A stretch of DNA of 64,000 bases, from contig NZ_RJAD01000001.1 in assembly GCF_003999995.1 (NCBI RefSeq), positions 372,001-436,000 on the forward strand, in the 5' to 3' direction. The stretch's first letter is position 1. Every line of letters begins with the position of its first letter. This document shows positions 43,489-52,696 of this stretch, in pieces. The position numbers and the translations under genes are program-made. This DNA comes from Microbacterium sulfonylureivorans. Its GTDB lineage: Bacteria; Actinomycetota; Actinomycetes; Actinomycetales; Microbacteriaceae. The notes below the pieces were generated by a model. It ran no database searches and had not been told where the DNA came from. It saw only the letters and a list, made by a program, of their open reading frames with translations.

Positions 43489-45315
43489 GTGACCACGCAG
43501 AGCATCGACAGCTACGTCAAGGACGGCGTCCACTACCACCAGTTCGATATCGTCATCGTCGGAGCCGGCGGTGCCGGGATGCGCGCGGCCATCGAGGCGG
43601 GGCCGGGCGCGAAGACCGCGGTCATCTCGAAGCTCTACCCGACGCGCTCGCACACGGGCGCAGCCCAGGGCGGCATGGCCGCGGCCCTCGCGAATGTCGA
43701 AGAGGACTCGTGGGAGTGGCACACCTTCGACACCGTCAAGGGCGGCGACTACCTCGTCGACCAGGACGCGGCGGAGATCCTCGCGAAAGAGGCGATCGAC
43801 GCGGTCATCGACCTCGAGAACATGGGACTGCCGTTCAACCGCACGCCCGAGGGCAAGATCGACCAGCGTCGCTTCGGCGGCCACACGGCCGACCACGGCA
43901 AGACGCCGGTGCGCCGTGCGTGCTACGCCGCCGACCGCACGGGCCACATGATCCTCCAGACGCTGTTCCAGAACTGCGTCAAGCTGGGCATCAACTTCTT
44001 CAACGAGTTCTACGTGCTCGACCTGATCACGGTGAAGGATGCCGCGGGCAAGACCGAGGTCGCGGGCGTCGTCGCCTACGAGCTCGCCACGGGCGATCTC
44101 CACGTCTTCCATTCGAAGGCCGTCATCTTCGCGACCGGCGGGTTCGGAAAGATCTTCAAGACGACGTCCAACGCCCACACCCTCACGGGCGACGGCGTCG
44201 GCATCGTCTGGCGCAAGGGCCTGCCGCTGGAGGACATGGAGTTCTTCCAGTTCCATCCGACCGGCCTCGCCGGACTCGGCATCCTGCTCACCGAGGGCGC
44301 CCGCGGCGAGGGCGCGATCCTGCGCAACGCCTCGGGCGAGCGGTTCATGGAGCGCTACGCGCCGACCATCAAGGACCTCGCGCCCCGCGACATCGTCAGT
44401 CGGTGCATGGTCCAGGAGGTCGCCGAGGGCCGCGGCGCCGGTCCCCACCGCGACTACGTGCTGCTGGACTGCACGCACCTCGGCGCCGAGGTGCTCGAGA
44501 CGAAGCTCCCCGACATCACCGAGTTCGCCCGCACCTACCTCGGCGTCGATCCCGTGGTCGAGCCGGTGCCCGTGATGCCGACCGCGCACTACGCGATGGG
44601 CGGCATCCCGACCAACAACGACGCCCAGGTCCTCAGCGACAACACGACCGTCGTCCCCGGGCTCTACGCCGCCGGCGAGTGTGCGTGCGTGTCGGTGCAC
44701 GGCTCCAACCGCCTCGGCACGAACTCGCTCCTCGACATCAACGTCTTCGGCAAGCGCGCCGGCAAGAACGCCGTCGAGTACGTGCAGACGGCCGACTTCG
44801 TGCCGCTGCCCGAAGACCCGGCCGGCGAGGTGCGCGGCCTCATCGAGGGCCTGCGCAGCAACCAGGGCACCGAGCGCATCGCGGTCCTGCGCAAGCGACT
44901 GCAGGACGAGATGGACCGCAAGGCGCAGGTGTTCCGCACCGACGAGTCGCTCGTCGAGGTCCTCGACGTCATCGAGGAGCTCCGCGAGCGCTTCAAGAAC
45001 ATCCACGTCGACGACAAAGGCAAGCGGTACAACACCGATCTGCTCGAGGCCGTCGAGCTCGGCTTCCTCCTCGACATCGCCGAGGTCGTCGTGGTGACGG
45101 CGCGCAACCGCAAGGAGAGCCGCGGGGGTCACATGCGCGACGACTTCCCCCAGCGCGACGACGAGAAGTACATGCAGCACACGATGGCGTACCTGTCGGG
45201 CGATGCCGGCTCTTCGCACTCCGAGGATCACATCCGGCTCGACTGGAAGCCCGTCGTCTTCACGAAGAACGAGGCCGGCGAGTTGCGCTACCCCCCGTTG
45301 GAGAGGAAGTACTGA
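43489..45315 (+). CDS. sdhA: Succinate dehydrogenase flavoprotein subunit
   Basis: 608 residues. FAD-binding site [19 protein letters not shown]; His55 in [13 protein letters not shown] is the covalent FAD attachment site. Substrate-binding and catalytic segments are [28 protein letters not shown] and [14 protein letters not shown] with the catalytic Arg and His region. The C-terminus has [18 protein letters not shown]. It oxidises succinate to fumarate in the TCA cycle. GTG start; 43-bp gap after sdhD. The sdhB ATG overlaps the last base of its stop. Confidence 0.95.
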   Translation: MTTQSIDSYVKDGVHYHQFDIVIVGAGGAGMRAAIEAGPGAKTAVISKLYPTRSHTGAAQGGMAAALANVEEDSWEWHTFDTVKGGDYLVDQDAAEILAKEAIDAVIDLENMGLPFNRTPEGKIDQRRFGGHTADHGKTPVRRACYAADRTGHMILQTLFQNCVKLGINFFNEFYVLDLITVKDAAGKTEVAGVVAYELATGDLHVFHSKAVIFATGGFGKIFKTTSNAHTLTGDGVGIVWRKGLPLEDMEFFQFHPTGLAGLGILLTEGARGEGAILRNASGERFMERYAPTIKDLAPRDIVSRCMVQEVAEGRGAGPHRDYVLLDCTHLGAEVLETKLPDITEFARTYLGVDPVVEPVPVMPTAHYAMGGIPTNNDAQVLSDNTTVVPGLYAAGECACVSVHGSNRLGTNSLLDINVFGKRAGKNAVEYVQTADFVPLPEDPAGEVRGLIEGLRSNQGTERIAVLRKRLQDEMDRKAQVFRTDESLVEVLDVIEELRERFKNIHVDDKGKRYNTDLLEAVELGFLLDIAEVVVVTARNRKESRGGHMRDDFPQRDDEKYMQHTMAYLSGDAGSSHSEDHIRLDWKPVVFTKNEAGELRYPPLERKY

Positions 45316-46103
45316 TGGCGACGCTCGTCGCAGTGGACGCGCCTGCCGAGGCGACCACCGAGGTCGAGACCCCGGCGGACACCGGCATCCAGTCGTTCCT
45401 GGTCACCTTCATCATCCGCCGCTTCGACCCCGAGGTCGATGAGGAGCCGCGCTGGGTCGATTACGACGTGGAGCTGTACTCCACCGACCGCGTGCTCGAC
45501 GCGCTGCACAAGATCAAGTGGGAGGTCGACGGCTCGCTGACCTTCCGCCGTTCGTGCGCCCACGGCATCTGCGGCTCCGACGCGATGCGCATCAACGGGC
45601 GCAACCGTCTGGCGTGCAAGACGCTCATCAAGGACCTCGACATCTCGCAGCCGATCTACGTCGAGGCGATCAAGGGCCTGCCGCTCGAGAAGGACCTCAT
45701 CGTCGACATGGAGCCGTTCTTCGCCTCCTACCGCGAGGTGCAGCCCTTCCTCATCGCGAACTCCAAGCCCGAGGCCGGCAAGGAGCGCATCCAGTCGATC
45801 GTCGACCGCGAGGTGTTCGACGACACCACCAAGTGCATCCTGTGCGCCGCGTGCACCTCGTCGTGCCCGGTGTTCTGGACCGACGGCCAGTACTTCGGCC
45901 CGGCGGCGATCGTCAACGCGCACCGCTTCATCTTCGACTCGCGCGACGACGCCGGCGACGTGCGCCTCGACATCCTCAACGACAAGGAGGGCGTGTGGCG
46001 CTGCCGCACGACCTTCAACTGCACCGAGGCATGCCCCCGCGGCATCGAGGTCACCAAGGCCATCGCCGAGGTCAAGCAAGCGGTTCTCCGCGGACGCGCG
46101 TAG
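45315..46103 (+). CDS. sdhB: Succinate dehydrogenase iron-sulfur subunit
   Basis: 262 residues. Three cluster motifs are intact: the [2Fe-2S] set in RRSCAHGICGSDAM with a fourth Cys in NRLACKT, the [4Fe-4S] set CILCAACTSSCP, and the [3Fe-4S] set CRTTFNCTEACPRGI. Electrons pass from SdhA FAD through these clusters to the SdhCD quinone site. An N-terminal extension of about 25 acidic residues precedes the conserved fold. Start ATG at 45315 in TGATG. Followed 10 bp later by an MFS gene that may be co-transcribed. Confidence 0.95.
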   Translation: MATLVAVDAPAEATTEVETPADTGIQSFLVTFIIRRFDPEVDEEPRWVDYDVELYSTDRVLDALHKIKWEVDGSLTFRRSCAHGICGSDAMRINGRNRLACKTLIKDLDISQPIYVEAIKGLPLEKDLIVDMEPFFASYREVQPFLIANSKPEAGKERIQSIVDREVFDDTTKCILCAACTSSCPVFWTDGQYFGPAAIVNAHRFIFDSRDDAGDVRLDILNDKEGVWRCRTTFNCTEACPRGIEVTKAIAEVKQAVLRGRA

Positions 46104-46113
46104 CGGCCCGCAG

Positions 46114-47358
46114 GTGACGGAGCCCCAGCGCAACGACGCGCCCGCCGCTCAGATCGATCCCGCCCTCCGCCGCGCCCGCGGCGCGGTGACGGCCGCGTAC
46201 GTCGCGCAGGGTCTCGGTTACGCCGTGATCGTGACCTCTCTGCCCGCGCTGCAGCTTCGCCAGGGCATCGACGACAGCTTCGTGATCTCGATGCTGATCC
46301 TCGGCGTCGCCGTGGCGGCGGCCGTCGGGTCGGTGGTCGCCAACGTCGTGGCTGTCCGGTGGGGCAGCCGCACCGCGCTCGCGCTCGGTCTGATCATCCA
46401 GGCCGTCGCCCTCCCCCTCATCGCGATCCCGACGCCGTTCGCGCTGTTCGCCGCCGCGTTCGCGATCTTCGGCATCGGGCTCGGCTGTGTCGACGCCGCC
46501 GCCGCCATGCAGGGCGTCGCGGTGCAGCGCGCCTACGGCCGGCACCTGCTGGGCGGCTTCTTCGCCGCAGCCACGGCTGCAGCCATCGGCGGCGCGCTCC
46601 TCGTCTCGGGCGTGGCGCTCTCTGCCGCAGCGGTCGGCGTCGCGCTGGCGTGCGCAGCGGTGATCGCCCTGGGCGTGGCCGTGATCGGCATCCGCTTCTT
46701 CGCCCGTGAGGTGCCGATCGACGAGGCGCTCCCGCCGGCCGAGCGCGCGCAGCTCCCGCGCGCAGGAATCTGGGTCTTCGGGCTCGTGATCCTCGCCGTG
46801 TTCGTCGCCGACTCGGCCGTCAGCACGTGGAGCACGCAGTACCTTCAGGTCGATCTGGACACCCTCGCCTGGGTCGCTCCCCTCGGATACGCCGCCTATC
46901 AGGCCGTGGTGCTGCTGACCCGCCTTGTCACGGACCGCCTGATCCCGGCCGTCGGGCGCCGCCGGCTCGTGGCGATCGCGGCGAGCGTGTCGGCGGTCGG
47001 ATGCCTCGTCGTCGCCCTTCTGCCGTTCCCGTCGGCCGCGATCATCGGGTTCGCGCTGGCGGGTGTGAGCGCCGGCGTCCTCATCCCGGTCACCTTCGGC
47101 GCCGCCGGCGAGCTCGCGCCCGAGCACAACGACCAGGTCATCGCACGCGTGAACCTCTTCAACTACGCCGGGGCCATCCTCGGCGCGGTCGTGATCGGGC
47201 TGCTGGCGGACGGGCCCGGGCTCGGGCCGGCATTCCTCATCCCTGCGGTCGCGCTGGCGGCGATCCTGTTCGCCGTCCCGCGGTTCCGCTCGACCCCCTC
47301 GGTCGCACGAGCCGGCGCCGGAGCCGTGCTCCCTCCCGACACGGGTCGCAGTCGCTAA
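46114..47358 (+). CDS. MFS transporter
   Basis: 414 residues, about 12 transmembrane helices: AAYVAQGLGYAVIVTSLPALQLR in helix 1, the degenerate A-motif ANVVAVRWGSRTALALGL, and a second-half motif TRLVTDRLIPAVGRRRLVAI. It belongs to the sugar/YbjJ-like MFS group by its helix 1 and the FVADSAVSTWSTQYL loop, but the substrate is not clear. GTG at 46114 sits 10 bp after sdhB, so it may ride on the sdh transcript. Its TAA stop is part of the -10 element of the next gene. Confidence 0.82.
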   Translation: MTEPQRNDAPAAQIDPALRRARGAVTAAYVAQGLGYAVIVTSLPALQLRQGIDDSFVISMLILGVAVAAAVGSVVANVVAVRWGSRTALALGLIIQAVALPLIAIPTPFALFAAAFAIFGIGLGCVDAAAAMQGVAVQRAYGRHLLGGFFAAATAAAIGGALLVSGVALSAAAVGVALACAAVIALGVAVIGIRFFAREVPIDEALPPAERAQLPRAGIWVFGLVILAVFVADSAVSTWSTQYLQVDLDTLAWVAPLGYAAYQAVVLLTRLVTDRLIPAVGRRRLVAIAASVSAVGCLVVALLPFPSAAIIGFALAGVSAGVLIPVTFGAAGELAPEHNDQVIARVNLFNYAGAILGAVVIGLLADGPGLGPAFLIPAVALAAILFAVPRFRSTPSVARAGAGAVLPPDTGRSR

Positions 47359-47361
47359 TCT
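47356..47361 (+). promoter_or_regulatory. Predicted -10 element (TAATCT) of the yihY-like gene, overlapping a stop codon
   Basis: TAATCT is 6 nt before the GTG at 47368. Its first three bases are the TAA stop of the MFS gene, so one sequence serves both purposes. Confidence 0.5.
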
Positions 47362-47367
47362 GACAGC

Positions 47368-48678
47368 GTGACGCACTCTCCCCCGCCCGACGCCCGTGCG
47401 GCGGCGGATGCCGCGCAGCGCGAGGAGGAGACGCTTCGCGAGCGGTGGGAGGAGACGGAGGCGAGCCTCCGGCATCGATTCGACGCACCGCTCAGCAGGG
47501 CGACTCGGATCACACGGGCGACGATGGAGTGGTTCCCGGTGCGGGTGTGGAGGCACTTCCTCATCGAGAACGGCTTCCTTCTGGCGGCCGGCGTGAGCTA
47601 CGTCGCCCTGTTCGCGTGCTTCGCCGCGATCTACGTCGCCTTCGCGATCACGGGGCTGTGGCTCGGTGGGAGCGAGCAGGCCGTCGACGGGCTCATCAAC
47701 CTCATCAACAGCTACATCCCCGGCCTGATCTCCGACACCGGCGGGGGTCTCGCGACGACCGAGCAGGTGAAGGCCATCGCGACCCAGAACGCGGGCGTGC
47801 TGGGCTGGACGGGCATCATCGCGCTCGCGACCCTCATCTGGACGGCGATCGACTGGGTGACCTACTCACGGCGCGCGGTCCGGGTGCTCTTCGCCATCCC
47901 GCCCGACAGACGCAGCTATTTCCTGCTCAAGGCGCGCGACTTCGTCGCCGCGCTCATCTTCGGCGCCGCCCTCATCGTCGGCTTCGCGCTCAGCTCGATC
48001 GGAAGTCTCACCCTCACCTGGCTCTTCTCGCTGCTCGGATGGTCGAACGCCGGGACGCTCACCGAGATCAGCGTGAAAGTCGGGTCGATCTTCGTCGGCT
48101 TCATCATCACCTCAGCTGCCCTCACCGCCCTCTTCCGCTTCCTCACCGGCACGAAGCTCCCCTGGCGCCGGATCCTGCCCGGCGCCATGCTCGGCGGGCT
48201 CGGGATCTCGGTTCTGCAGCTGGGCGCGGGCCTGCTGCTCAGCTACACGCCCTCCAACCCTCTGCTCGCGACGTTCGCGGTGTTCATCGGCATGCTGCTG
48301 TGGTTCCGCCTGATGGGCATCGTCATGCTGGTCGCCGCCGCGTGGATCGCGGTCGCCGCGAAGGACCGCGACGTCGTCCTGCTGCCCCAGACGGAGGCCG
48401 AGCGGATCGCCGCCGAGCACGCCGCGCTGCTCCTCGCCGCCCAGGTGCGCGTCCGCACGGCGAAGGACGCGCGCGACCAGGCGCCGTGGTACCGGGCCTG
48501 GGTCGCCGAACGTGCGCTGCGCGACGCCGAGGAGGAGCTCGGGCAGGTGGAGGCATCCGCTCCTCCCCCGCCGCCCGCGCCGCTGTCGCCGCTCGCCCCC
48601 AACCCGAAGGTCCCTCGGACGCCGTCCAAGCGCACGGCGAAGACCGCCGTCGGGGGGAAGGACCGCGACCTCACCTGA
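47368..48678 (+). CDS. YihY/BrkB family inner membrane protein
   Basis: 436 residues. About six transmembrane helices span residues 60-330, with the family stretches ENGFLLAAGVSYVALFACF, ALLIWTAIDW-like (here ATLIWTAIDWVTYSRRA), TGTKLPWRRILPGAMLGG and FIGMLLWFRLMGIVMLVAAAW. The function of YihY proteins is unsettled; they are no longer regarded as RNase BN. The C-terminal 100 residues are charged then Pro-rich and probably cytoplasmic. GTG start 6 nt after TAATCT. In M. tuberculosis a homologue (Rv3335c) is also next to trpS. Confidence 0.88.
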   Translation: MTHSPPPDARAAADAAQREEETLRERWEETEASLRHRFDAPLSRATRITRATMEWFPVRVWRHFLIENGFLLAAGVSYVALFACFAAIYVAFAITGLWLGGSEQAVDGLINLINSYIPGLISDTGGGLATTEQVKAIATQNAGVLGWTGIIALATLIWTAIDWVTYSRRAVRVLFAIPPDRRSYFLLKARDFVAALIFGAALIVGFALSSIGSLTLTWLFSLLGWSNAGTLTEISVKVGSIFVGFIITSAALTALFRFLTGTKLPWRRILPGAMLGGLGISVLQLGAGLLLSYTPSNPLLATFAVFIGMLLWFRLMGIVMLVAAAWIAVAAKDRDVVLLPQTEAERIAAEHAALLLAAQVRVRTAKDARDQAPWYRAWVAERALRDAEEELGQVEASAPPPPPAPLSPLAPNPKVPRTPSKRTAKTAVGGKDRDLT

Positions 48679-48716
48679 CACCCGGTCTCGGCGCGGCCGG
48701 TGTCGGCGCTCGCGGT

Positions 48717-48722
48717 TAGGCT
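48717..48722 (+). promoter_or_regulatory. Predicted -10 element (TAGGCT) of the exonuclease III gene
   Basis: TAGGCT is followed by 7 nt and GTG at 48730; leaderless geometry identical to that of 8056. Confidence 0.55.
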
Positions 48723-48729
48723 GGCGGGC

Positions 48730-49578
48730 GTGCCACGCCGAGTCCGCATCGCCTCTGTCAACGTCAACGGGATCCGCGCTGCGACGCGCAAGGGCATGAT
48801 CGACTGGCTCGATGTCGCCGACGTCGACGTGCTCGCCCTGCAGGAGGTGCGCGCGACGCTCGACGAGCTCGGCGCGGTTCTGCCCGGCTGGGAGCTCGTC
48901 AACGACGAGGCGCTCGCGAAGGGCCGCGCCGGGGTCGCGATCGCCACGCGGATGCCCGCAGTCGACGTGCGCCGCGTGCTCGGCCCCGAGCCGCTCGACT
49001 CCGCGGGGCGCTGGATCGAAGCCGACTTCGACATCGACGGCGAGAAGCTGACCGTCGTGAGCGCCTACGTCCACACCGGCGAGGCCGAGACGCCCCGGCA
49101 GGACGCGAAGTGGGCCTTCCTCGACGCGATGGAGCAGCGGATGCCGCAGCTCGAGCAGTCGTCTCCGCTCGCGCTGATCATGGGCGACCTCAACGTCGGC
49201 CACCGCGAGCTCGACATCCGCAACTGGAAGGGCAACGTCAAGAAGGCCGGCTTCCTCCCTCGTGAGCGCGCCTACTTCGACCGCTTCCTCGGGGCCGCGG
49301 GCGAGCAGGTCGCCGGAGTCGACGGGTCGACGGGCACCGGCCTGGGCTGGGTCGACGTCGGGCGGGTCGCCCACGGCGACGTGGACGGCCCCTACACCTG
49401 GTGGTCGATGCGCGGGCGTGCGTTCGACAACGACAGCGGCTGGCGGATCGACTACCACCTCGCGACGCCCGGGCTCGCGGCGCGCGCCACGAACTACCAG
49501 GTCGTCCGGGCGCCGTCGTGGGACACCCGGTGGAGCGACCACTCTCCCGTCGTCGCCGACTACACCGTCGGAGACTGA
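48730..49578 (+). CDS. xthA: Exodeoxyribonuclease III / AP endonuclease
   Basis: 282 residues of the EEP nuclease fold. Catalytic and metal residues lie in ASVNVNGIRAA, LALQEVRATL (Glu), IMGDLNVGHRELDI (Asp-x-Asn), GWRIDYHLATPGL (Asp) and RWSDHSPVVADY (Asp-His). It cleaves DNA at abasic sites and trims 3' ends in base excision repair, so it complements the Fpg/Nei glycosylase at 52697. GTG start 7 nt after TAGGCT. Confidence 0.93.
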   Translation: MPRRVRIASVNVNGIRAATRKGMIDWLDVADVDVLALQEVRATLDELGAVLPGWELVNDEALAKGRAGVAIATRMPAVDVRRVLGPEPLDSAGRWIEADFDIDGEKLTVVSAYVHTGEAETPRQDAKWAFLDAMEQRMPQLEQSSPLALIMGDLNVGHRELDIRNWKGNVKKAGFLPRERAYFDRFLGAAGEQVAGVDGSTGTGLGWVDVGRVAHGDVDGPYTWWSMRGRAFDNDSGWRIDYHLATPGLAARATNYQVVRAPSWDTRWSDHSPVVADYTVGD

Positions 49579-49625
49579 GGGGTCGTGGCCGCCGCATCCC
49601 CGGTGGTCGAGGCATCCGTCACCCC

Positions 49626-49631
49626 TAGGAT
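49626..49631 (+). promoter_or_regulatory. Predicted -10 element (TAGGAT) of trpS
   Basis: TAGGAT is followed by 6 nt and the ATG at 49638; leaderless geometry. Confidence 0.5.
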
Positions 49632-49637
49632 TGTCGG

Positions 49638-50642
49638 ATGAGCAAACCCCGCCTGTACTCCGGCATGCAGCCTTCGGCCGACTCTCTGCAGATCGGCAAC
49701 TACATCGGGGCCCTCATGCAGTGGCGCGACCTGCAGGAGTCGTACGACGCGTTCTTCTCGGTCGTCGACCTCCATGCCCTCACTCAGCCGAACGATCCGG
49801 CCGAGCTGCGCGAGAAGACGCGCCGCACGGCCGCCCAGTACATCGCGGCCGGCATCGAGCCGTCGAAGTCCACGCTGTACGTGCAGTCGCACGTCCGGGC
49901 CCACGCCGAGCTGGCGTGGATCCTGTCGACGATCACGGGCTTCGGCGAGGCCGGGCGCATGACGCAGTTCAAGGACAAGACGCAGCGCTACGGCGCCGAC
50001 GTCGCGTCGGTCGGGCTGTTCACCTACCCGGTGCTCATGGCGGCCGACATCCTGCTCTACCAGACCGACATCGTGCCCGTCGGCGACGACCAGAAGCAGC
50101 ACGTCGAGCTCACGCGGGATCTGGCCGAGCGCTTCAACAGCCGATACGGCCAGACTTTCACGGTGCCGATGCCGGTGATCCAGAAAGACACGGCGCGCAT
50201 TTACGACCTGCAGAACCCGACCGCGAAGATGTCGAAGTCGGCCGAGTCCGACGCCGGCGTGCTGTGGCTTCTGGACGAGCCGTCGAAGAACGCGAAGAAG
50301 GTCATGCGCGCCGTCACCGACAGTGAGGGCTCGGTGCGCTTCGACCGCGACGAGAAGCCCGGCGTCTCGAACCTCCTCGTGATCTACGCAGCCCTCTCCG
50401 GACGCCAGATCCCGGCGATCGAGGACGAGTACGCGGGCCGCGGCTACGGCGACTTCAAGAAGGGCCTCGCCGAGGTCGTCGTCGAGGAGTTCGGCCCGGT
50501 GCGCCAGCGCGCCCTCGAGCTGCTCGACGACCCCGCCGAGCTCGACCGAGTGCTGGCGGCGAACGCGGCCAAGGCCGACGAGGTCGCCGAGCGCACCCTC
50601 GGCGACGTCTACGACAGGGTCGGTCTCCTCCGACGCGCCTGA
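49638..50642 (+). CDS. trpS: Tryptophan-tRNA ligase
   Basis: 334 residues, class I synthetase. The HIGH-like motif is in GMQPSADSLQIGNYIGAL (variant of P-x-G-x-x-H-x-G-N), the tryptophan pocket region is FTYPVLMAADILLYQTDIVPVGDDQKQH (read in parts), and the KMSKS loop is AKMSKSAES. It charges tRNA-Trp. The change from the usual His to Gln/Ile in the first motif is seen in many actinobacterial TrpRS. ATG 6 nt after TAGGAT. The cassette 3 repeat array begins 13 bp after its stop. Confidence 0.95.
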   Translation: MSKPRLYSGMQPSADSLQIGNYIGALMQWRDLQESYDAFFSVVDLHALTQPNDPAELREKTRRTAAQYIAAGIEPSKSTLYVQSHVRAHAELAWILSTITGFGEAGRMTQFKDKTQRYGADVASVGLFTYPVLMAADILLYQTDIVPVGDDQKQHVELTRDLAERFNSRYGQTFTVPMPVIQKDTARIYDLQNPTAKMSKSAESDAGVLWLLDEPSKNAKKVMRAVTDSEGSVRFDRDEKPGVSNLLVIYAALSGRQIPAIEDEYAGRGYGDFKKGLAEVVVEEFGPVRQRALELLDDPAELDRVLAANAAKADEVAERTLGDVYDRVGLLRRA

Positions 50643-50654
50643 AGGGGCCGGCCC

Positions 50655-50887
50655 GCGTGCCGCAAGTCCGCCCGACGGCGACCCTCGGAGCCTCCCCTGC
50701 TGTGCCGGCTGCGTGCTACAACTCCGCCTGACGGTGGCGGCCATCGGCCGGCGGCGGCCATCCGAGCCCGCCTGCTGTTCCCGTCCGCGTGCCACAATTC
50801 CGCCTGACGGCGGCGGCCACCGGCCGCCCGCAACAGCCTGCCCGGCCATCCTCGGCCGGCCCCCTCAGACAGGCGGAGTTGCGACAC
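50655..50887. repeat. Downstream repeat array of nuclease cassette 3
   Basis: Three direct copies of a unit beginning GCGTGCyrCAAsTCCGCC start at 50655, 50711 and 50787 (steps of 56 and 76 bp). The last two agree over about 40 bp. The third copy ends at 50887 with AGGCGGAGTTGCGACAC, the inverted complement of its start, giving a complete quasi-palindromic element of about 100 bp. It reaches into the nuclease gene and encodes its last residues and stop. Confidence 0.75.
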
Positions 50888-51755
50888 CCTGCCGGGATGT
50901 CACGAGGCCTTTCAACGCTGCGAGCACCGACTCGGGCTCGTACATGATGTCCTCGGCCGTCAGACGGAGGGTGGGGTAGCCGAGCGCGGCGAGCGCGGCG
51001 TCGCGTCGCCGGTCTCTCAGCTGCTCCCTCCAACCCGAGTGGAACGCTCGGCTGTCGCACTCGACGACGAGCCACCCGTTCACAATCATGTCGACGCGGC
51101 CGACGCCGTCGACCGCCACCTGGAGCTCCACCGAGCAGCCGAGAGCGAGCAGCATCAGCCGCACCAGCGTTTCCGGTCCGGATTCGGCTCGTCCGTCCAC
51201 GAGCGGGATCAGGGCCCCGAACCGAGCGGGCAGCGCCGCGAATACCTCCCCGAGCTGGCCGCGCACGATCAGTCCCTTGTTGAGAGCACTGTCGAGGGTC
51301 GCGACGGCGTGACGGGGAAGCTGGCACAGAACGGCCTGCGCGAGCGCGTCGATGACCCCCACACAGGAGCTCGTGACCGCCGCAGGGCGGATCAGCGGCA
51401 GCCAATGCAGCCGCACGGTCCGATCCCTCCGGTTCGGAAGGCGTTCGGAGCGATCCGTCGGCGACCTCAGTCGGCTCGCGCCGCGGAGCACATGGAGATG
51501 AACGCGGTCGCAGCCGAAGACGAACACACCCAGCATCTTCAGGAGCGAGAGACAGGCGAGGCGACCTCCGACGCGGACCGCCTGAACGATGTCGGCCGGC
51601 GCGGTGGGCGCGACGTAACGGTCGCGTCGCACGCGGATCAGATCACCCGACTCGAGCGCGCGGGCGAGTCCACGTCGCGTCATCCCCTTCGACATCAACT
51701 CGCCGCGCGTCGCGACTTCGCGGTCCTGCAGCATCCTGCGACTCTGACCCTCCAC
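50865..51755 (-). CDS. DUF559-type endonuclease-like protein with N-terminal winged helix (cassette 3)
   Basis: 296 residues, clearly homologous to the cassette 2 protein. The N-terminal wHTH runs ATRGELMSKGMTRRGLARAL to VRRDRYVAP. The C-terminal Vsr-like/DUF559 nuclease domain has Asp222 in RVDMIVNGWLVVECDSR with Glu232 and Asp234, then FHSGWREQLRDRRRD and GYPTLRLTAEDI. The Asp-to-Glu spacing is the same as in cassette 2. The last codons (GVATPPV and stop) lie inside the flanking repeat. Start GTG at 51755, or ATG at 51734. The repeat on the 5' side lies 84 bp upstream. Nuclease activity is inferred from the fold. Confidence 0.8.
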   Translation of the reverse strand: MEGQSRRMLQDREVATRGELMSKGMTRRGLARALESGDLIRVRRDRYVAPTAPADIVQAVRVGGRLACLSLLKMLGVFVFGCDRVHLHVLRGASRLRSPTDRSERLPNRRDRTVRLHWLPLIRPAAVTSSCVGVIDALAQAVLCQLPRHAVATLDSALNKGLIVRGQLGEVFAALPARFGALIPLVDGRAESGPETLVRLMLLALGCSVELQVAVDGVGRVDMIVNGWLVVECDSRAFHSGWREQLRDRRRDAALAALGYPTLRLTAEDIMYEPESVLAALKGLVTSRQGVATPPV

Positions 51756-51838
51756 GCCGACAGCATCCGCCGCCCGGCGAGAAGGTGTTCACACCGCATG
51801 GCGCTGCGTGAATGGGGAGGAACCGAGGGCGGCGTCCC

Positions 51839-51926
51839 GTGTCACAACTCCGCCCACACTCACGCGCCGGGTCGCCGCCGACCGTGATTCCGGCCCCGCC
51901 CGCCGAACCAGGCGGAGTTGGCGCAC
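51839..51926. repeat. Upstream flanking repeat of nuclease cassette 3 (88 bp)
   Basis: Begins GTGTCACAACTCCGCC (51839) and ends AGGCGGAGTTGGCGCAC (51926), matching the ends of the element at 50789-50887. It is part of the 341-bp gap 51756-52096, which holds no gene. Confidence 0.72.
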
Positions 51927-52080
51927 GCACACCCCCGGTCCGCGAACCCGCTCCCCGACCAGGGCCGCCGATCCCGTCGACGCACACCGCACGCACGCCC
52001 GCCGCACCCCACACCTCGCCCGCACGCCGCGCCCGCCGCCGAACACCACACCTCGCCCGCCGCGCCCCACCGCACGGCGA
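51927..52080. other. C-rich low-complexity stretch before an acetyltransferase gene
   Basis: The plus strand is strongly C-rich (many CCCGCC, CACGC blocks) with two direct copies of CCACACCTCGCCCGC about 40 bp apart (within 52006-52063). No open reading frame with coding character or RNA gene is seen. Confidence 0.5.
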
Positions 52081-52084
52081 CCGA

Positions 52085-52090
52085 TAGCCT
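52085..52090 (+). promoter_or_regulatory. Predicted -10 element (TAGCCT) for the acetyltransferase gene
   Basis: TAGCCT, then 6 nt, then the ATG at 52097; leaderless geometry. Confidence 0.5.
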
Positions 52091-52096
52091 GAGCCG

Positions 52097-52663
52097 ATGG
52101 AACCGGTGACCCTGCACACGGAGCGGCTCGAACTGTCCCTGCCCGTCGAGGCCGACGTCGACGCGATCTTCGAGGCGTGCCAGGACGCCGGCATCCAGCG
52201 CTTCACGCCGGTCCCCCACCCGTACGAGCGCAGCCATGCGGAGAAGTTCGTCGCCCAGGTCCCGCAGGACTGGGAGGCGGGCAAGAACCTGACGTGGGGC
52301 ATCCACGAGCAGGGTGCGCTCGTCGGCACGATCGGCATGTACCGCCTCGACGACATGGGCAACGGCGAGATCGGGTTCTGGATGGCGCCGTCCGCGCGCG
52401 GCGGCGGTCGGCTCGTCGAGGCCGCGAACGCCGTGATCGGCTGGAGCTTCGCCACCGACGGCCTCGACCTCACCCGCATCGAATGGCGGGCGGTCGTGGG
52501 AAACGTCGCGTCCGCGAAGGTCGCCCGCACGCTCGGCTTCCGTTACGAGGGCCTGCTGCGCCAGTCGCTCGTCAACGCGAAGCACCGCGACGACGGCTGG
52601 ATCGCGGCCCTCCTGAGGACGGACGATCGGATGCCGCAGCCCTGGCCGGTGCTCGAGGACTGA
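52097..52663 (+). CDS. GNAT family N-acetyltransferase (RimJ/RimL-like)
   Basis: 188 residues. It opens VTLHTERLELSLPVEADVDAIF, the acetyltransf_3 start, followed by ALVGTIGMYRLDDMGNGEIGFWMAPSARGGG. The acetyl-CoA loop is ARGGGRLVEAANAV, then IEWRAVVGNVASAKVARTLGF with the N-x-x-S motif and FRYEGLLRQ. Likely modifies an amine of a protein N-terminus or small molecule. Predicted leaderless from TAGCCT. Not related closely to the 15728 acetyltransferase. Confidence 0.88.
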   Translation: MEPVTLHTERLELSLPVEADVDAIFEACQDAGIQRFTPVPHPYERSHAEKFVAQVPQDWEAGKNLTWGIHEQGALVGTIGMYRLDDMGNGEIGFWMAPSARGGGRLVEAANAVIGWSFATDGLDLTRIEWRAVVGNVASAKVARTLGFRYEGLLRQSLVNAKHRDDGWIAALLRTDDRMPQPWPVLED

Positions 52664-52696
52664 CCTCGCGTCCCGACCTCGTGGCAGGATGACCCC

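Noticed and set aside
50655..50887. A CRISPR array
   Set aside because: Only three direct units with unequal steps of 56 and 76 bp, spacer-like parts are related to each other, and there are no cas genes.
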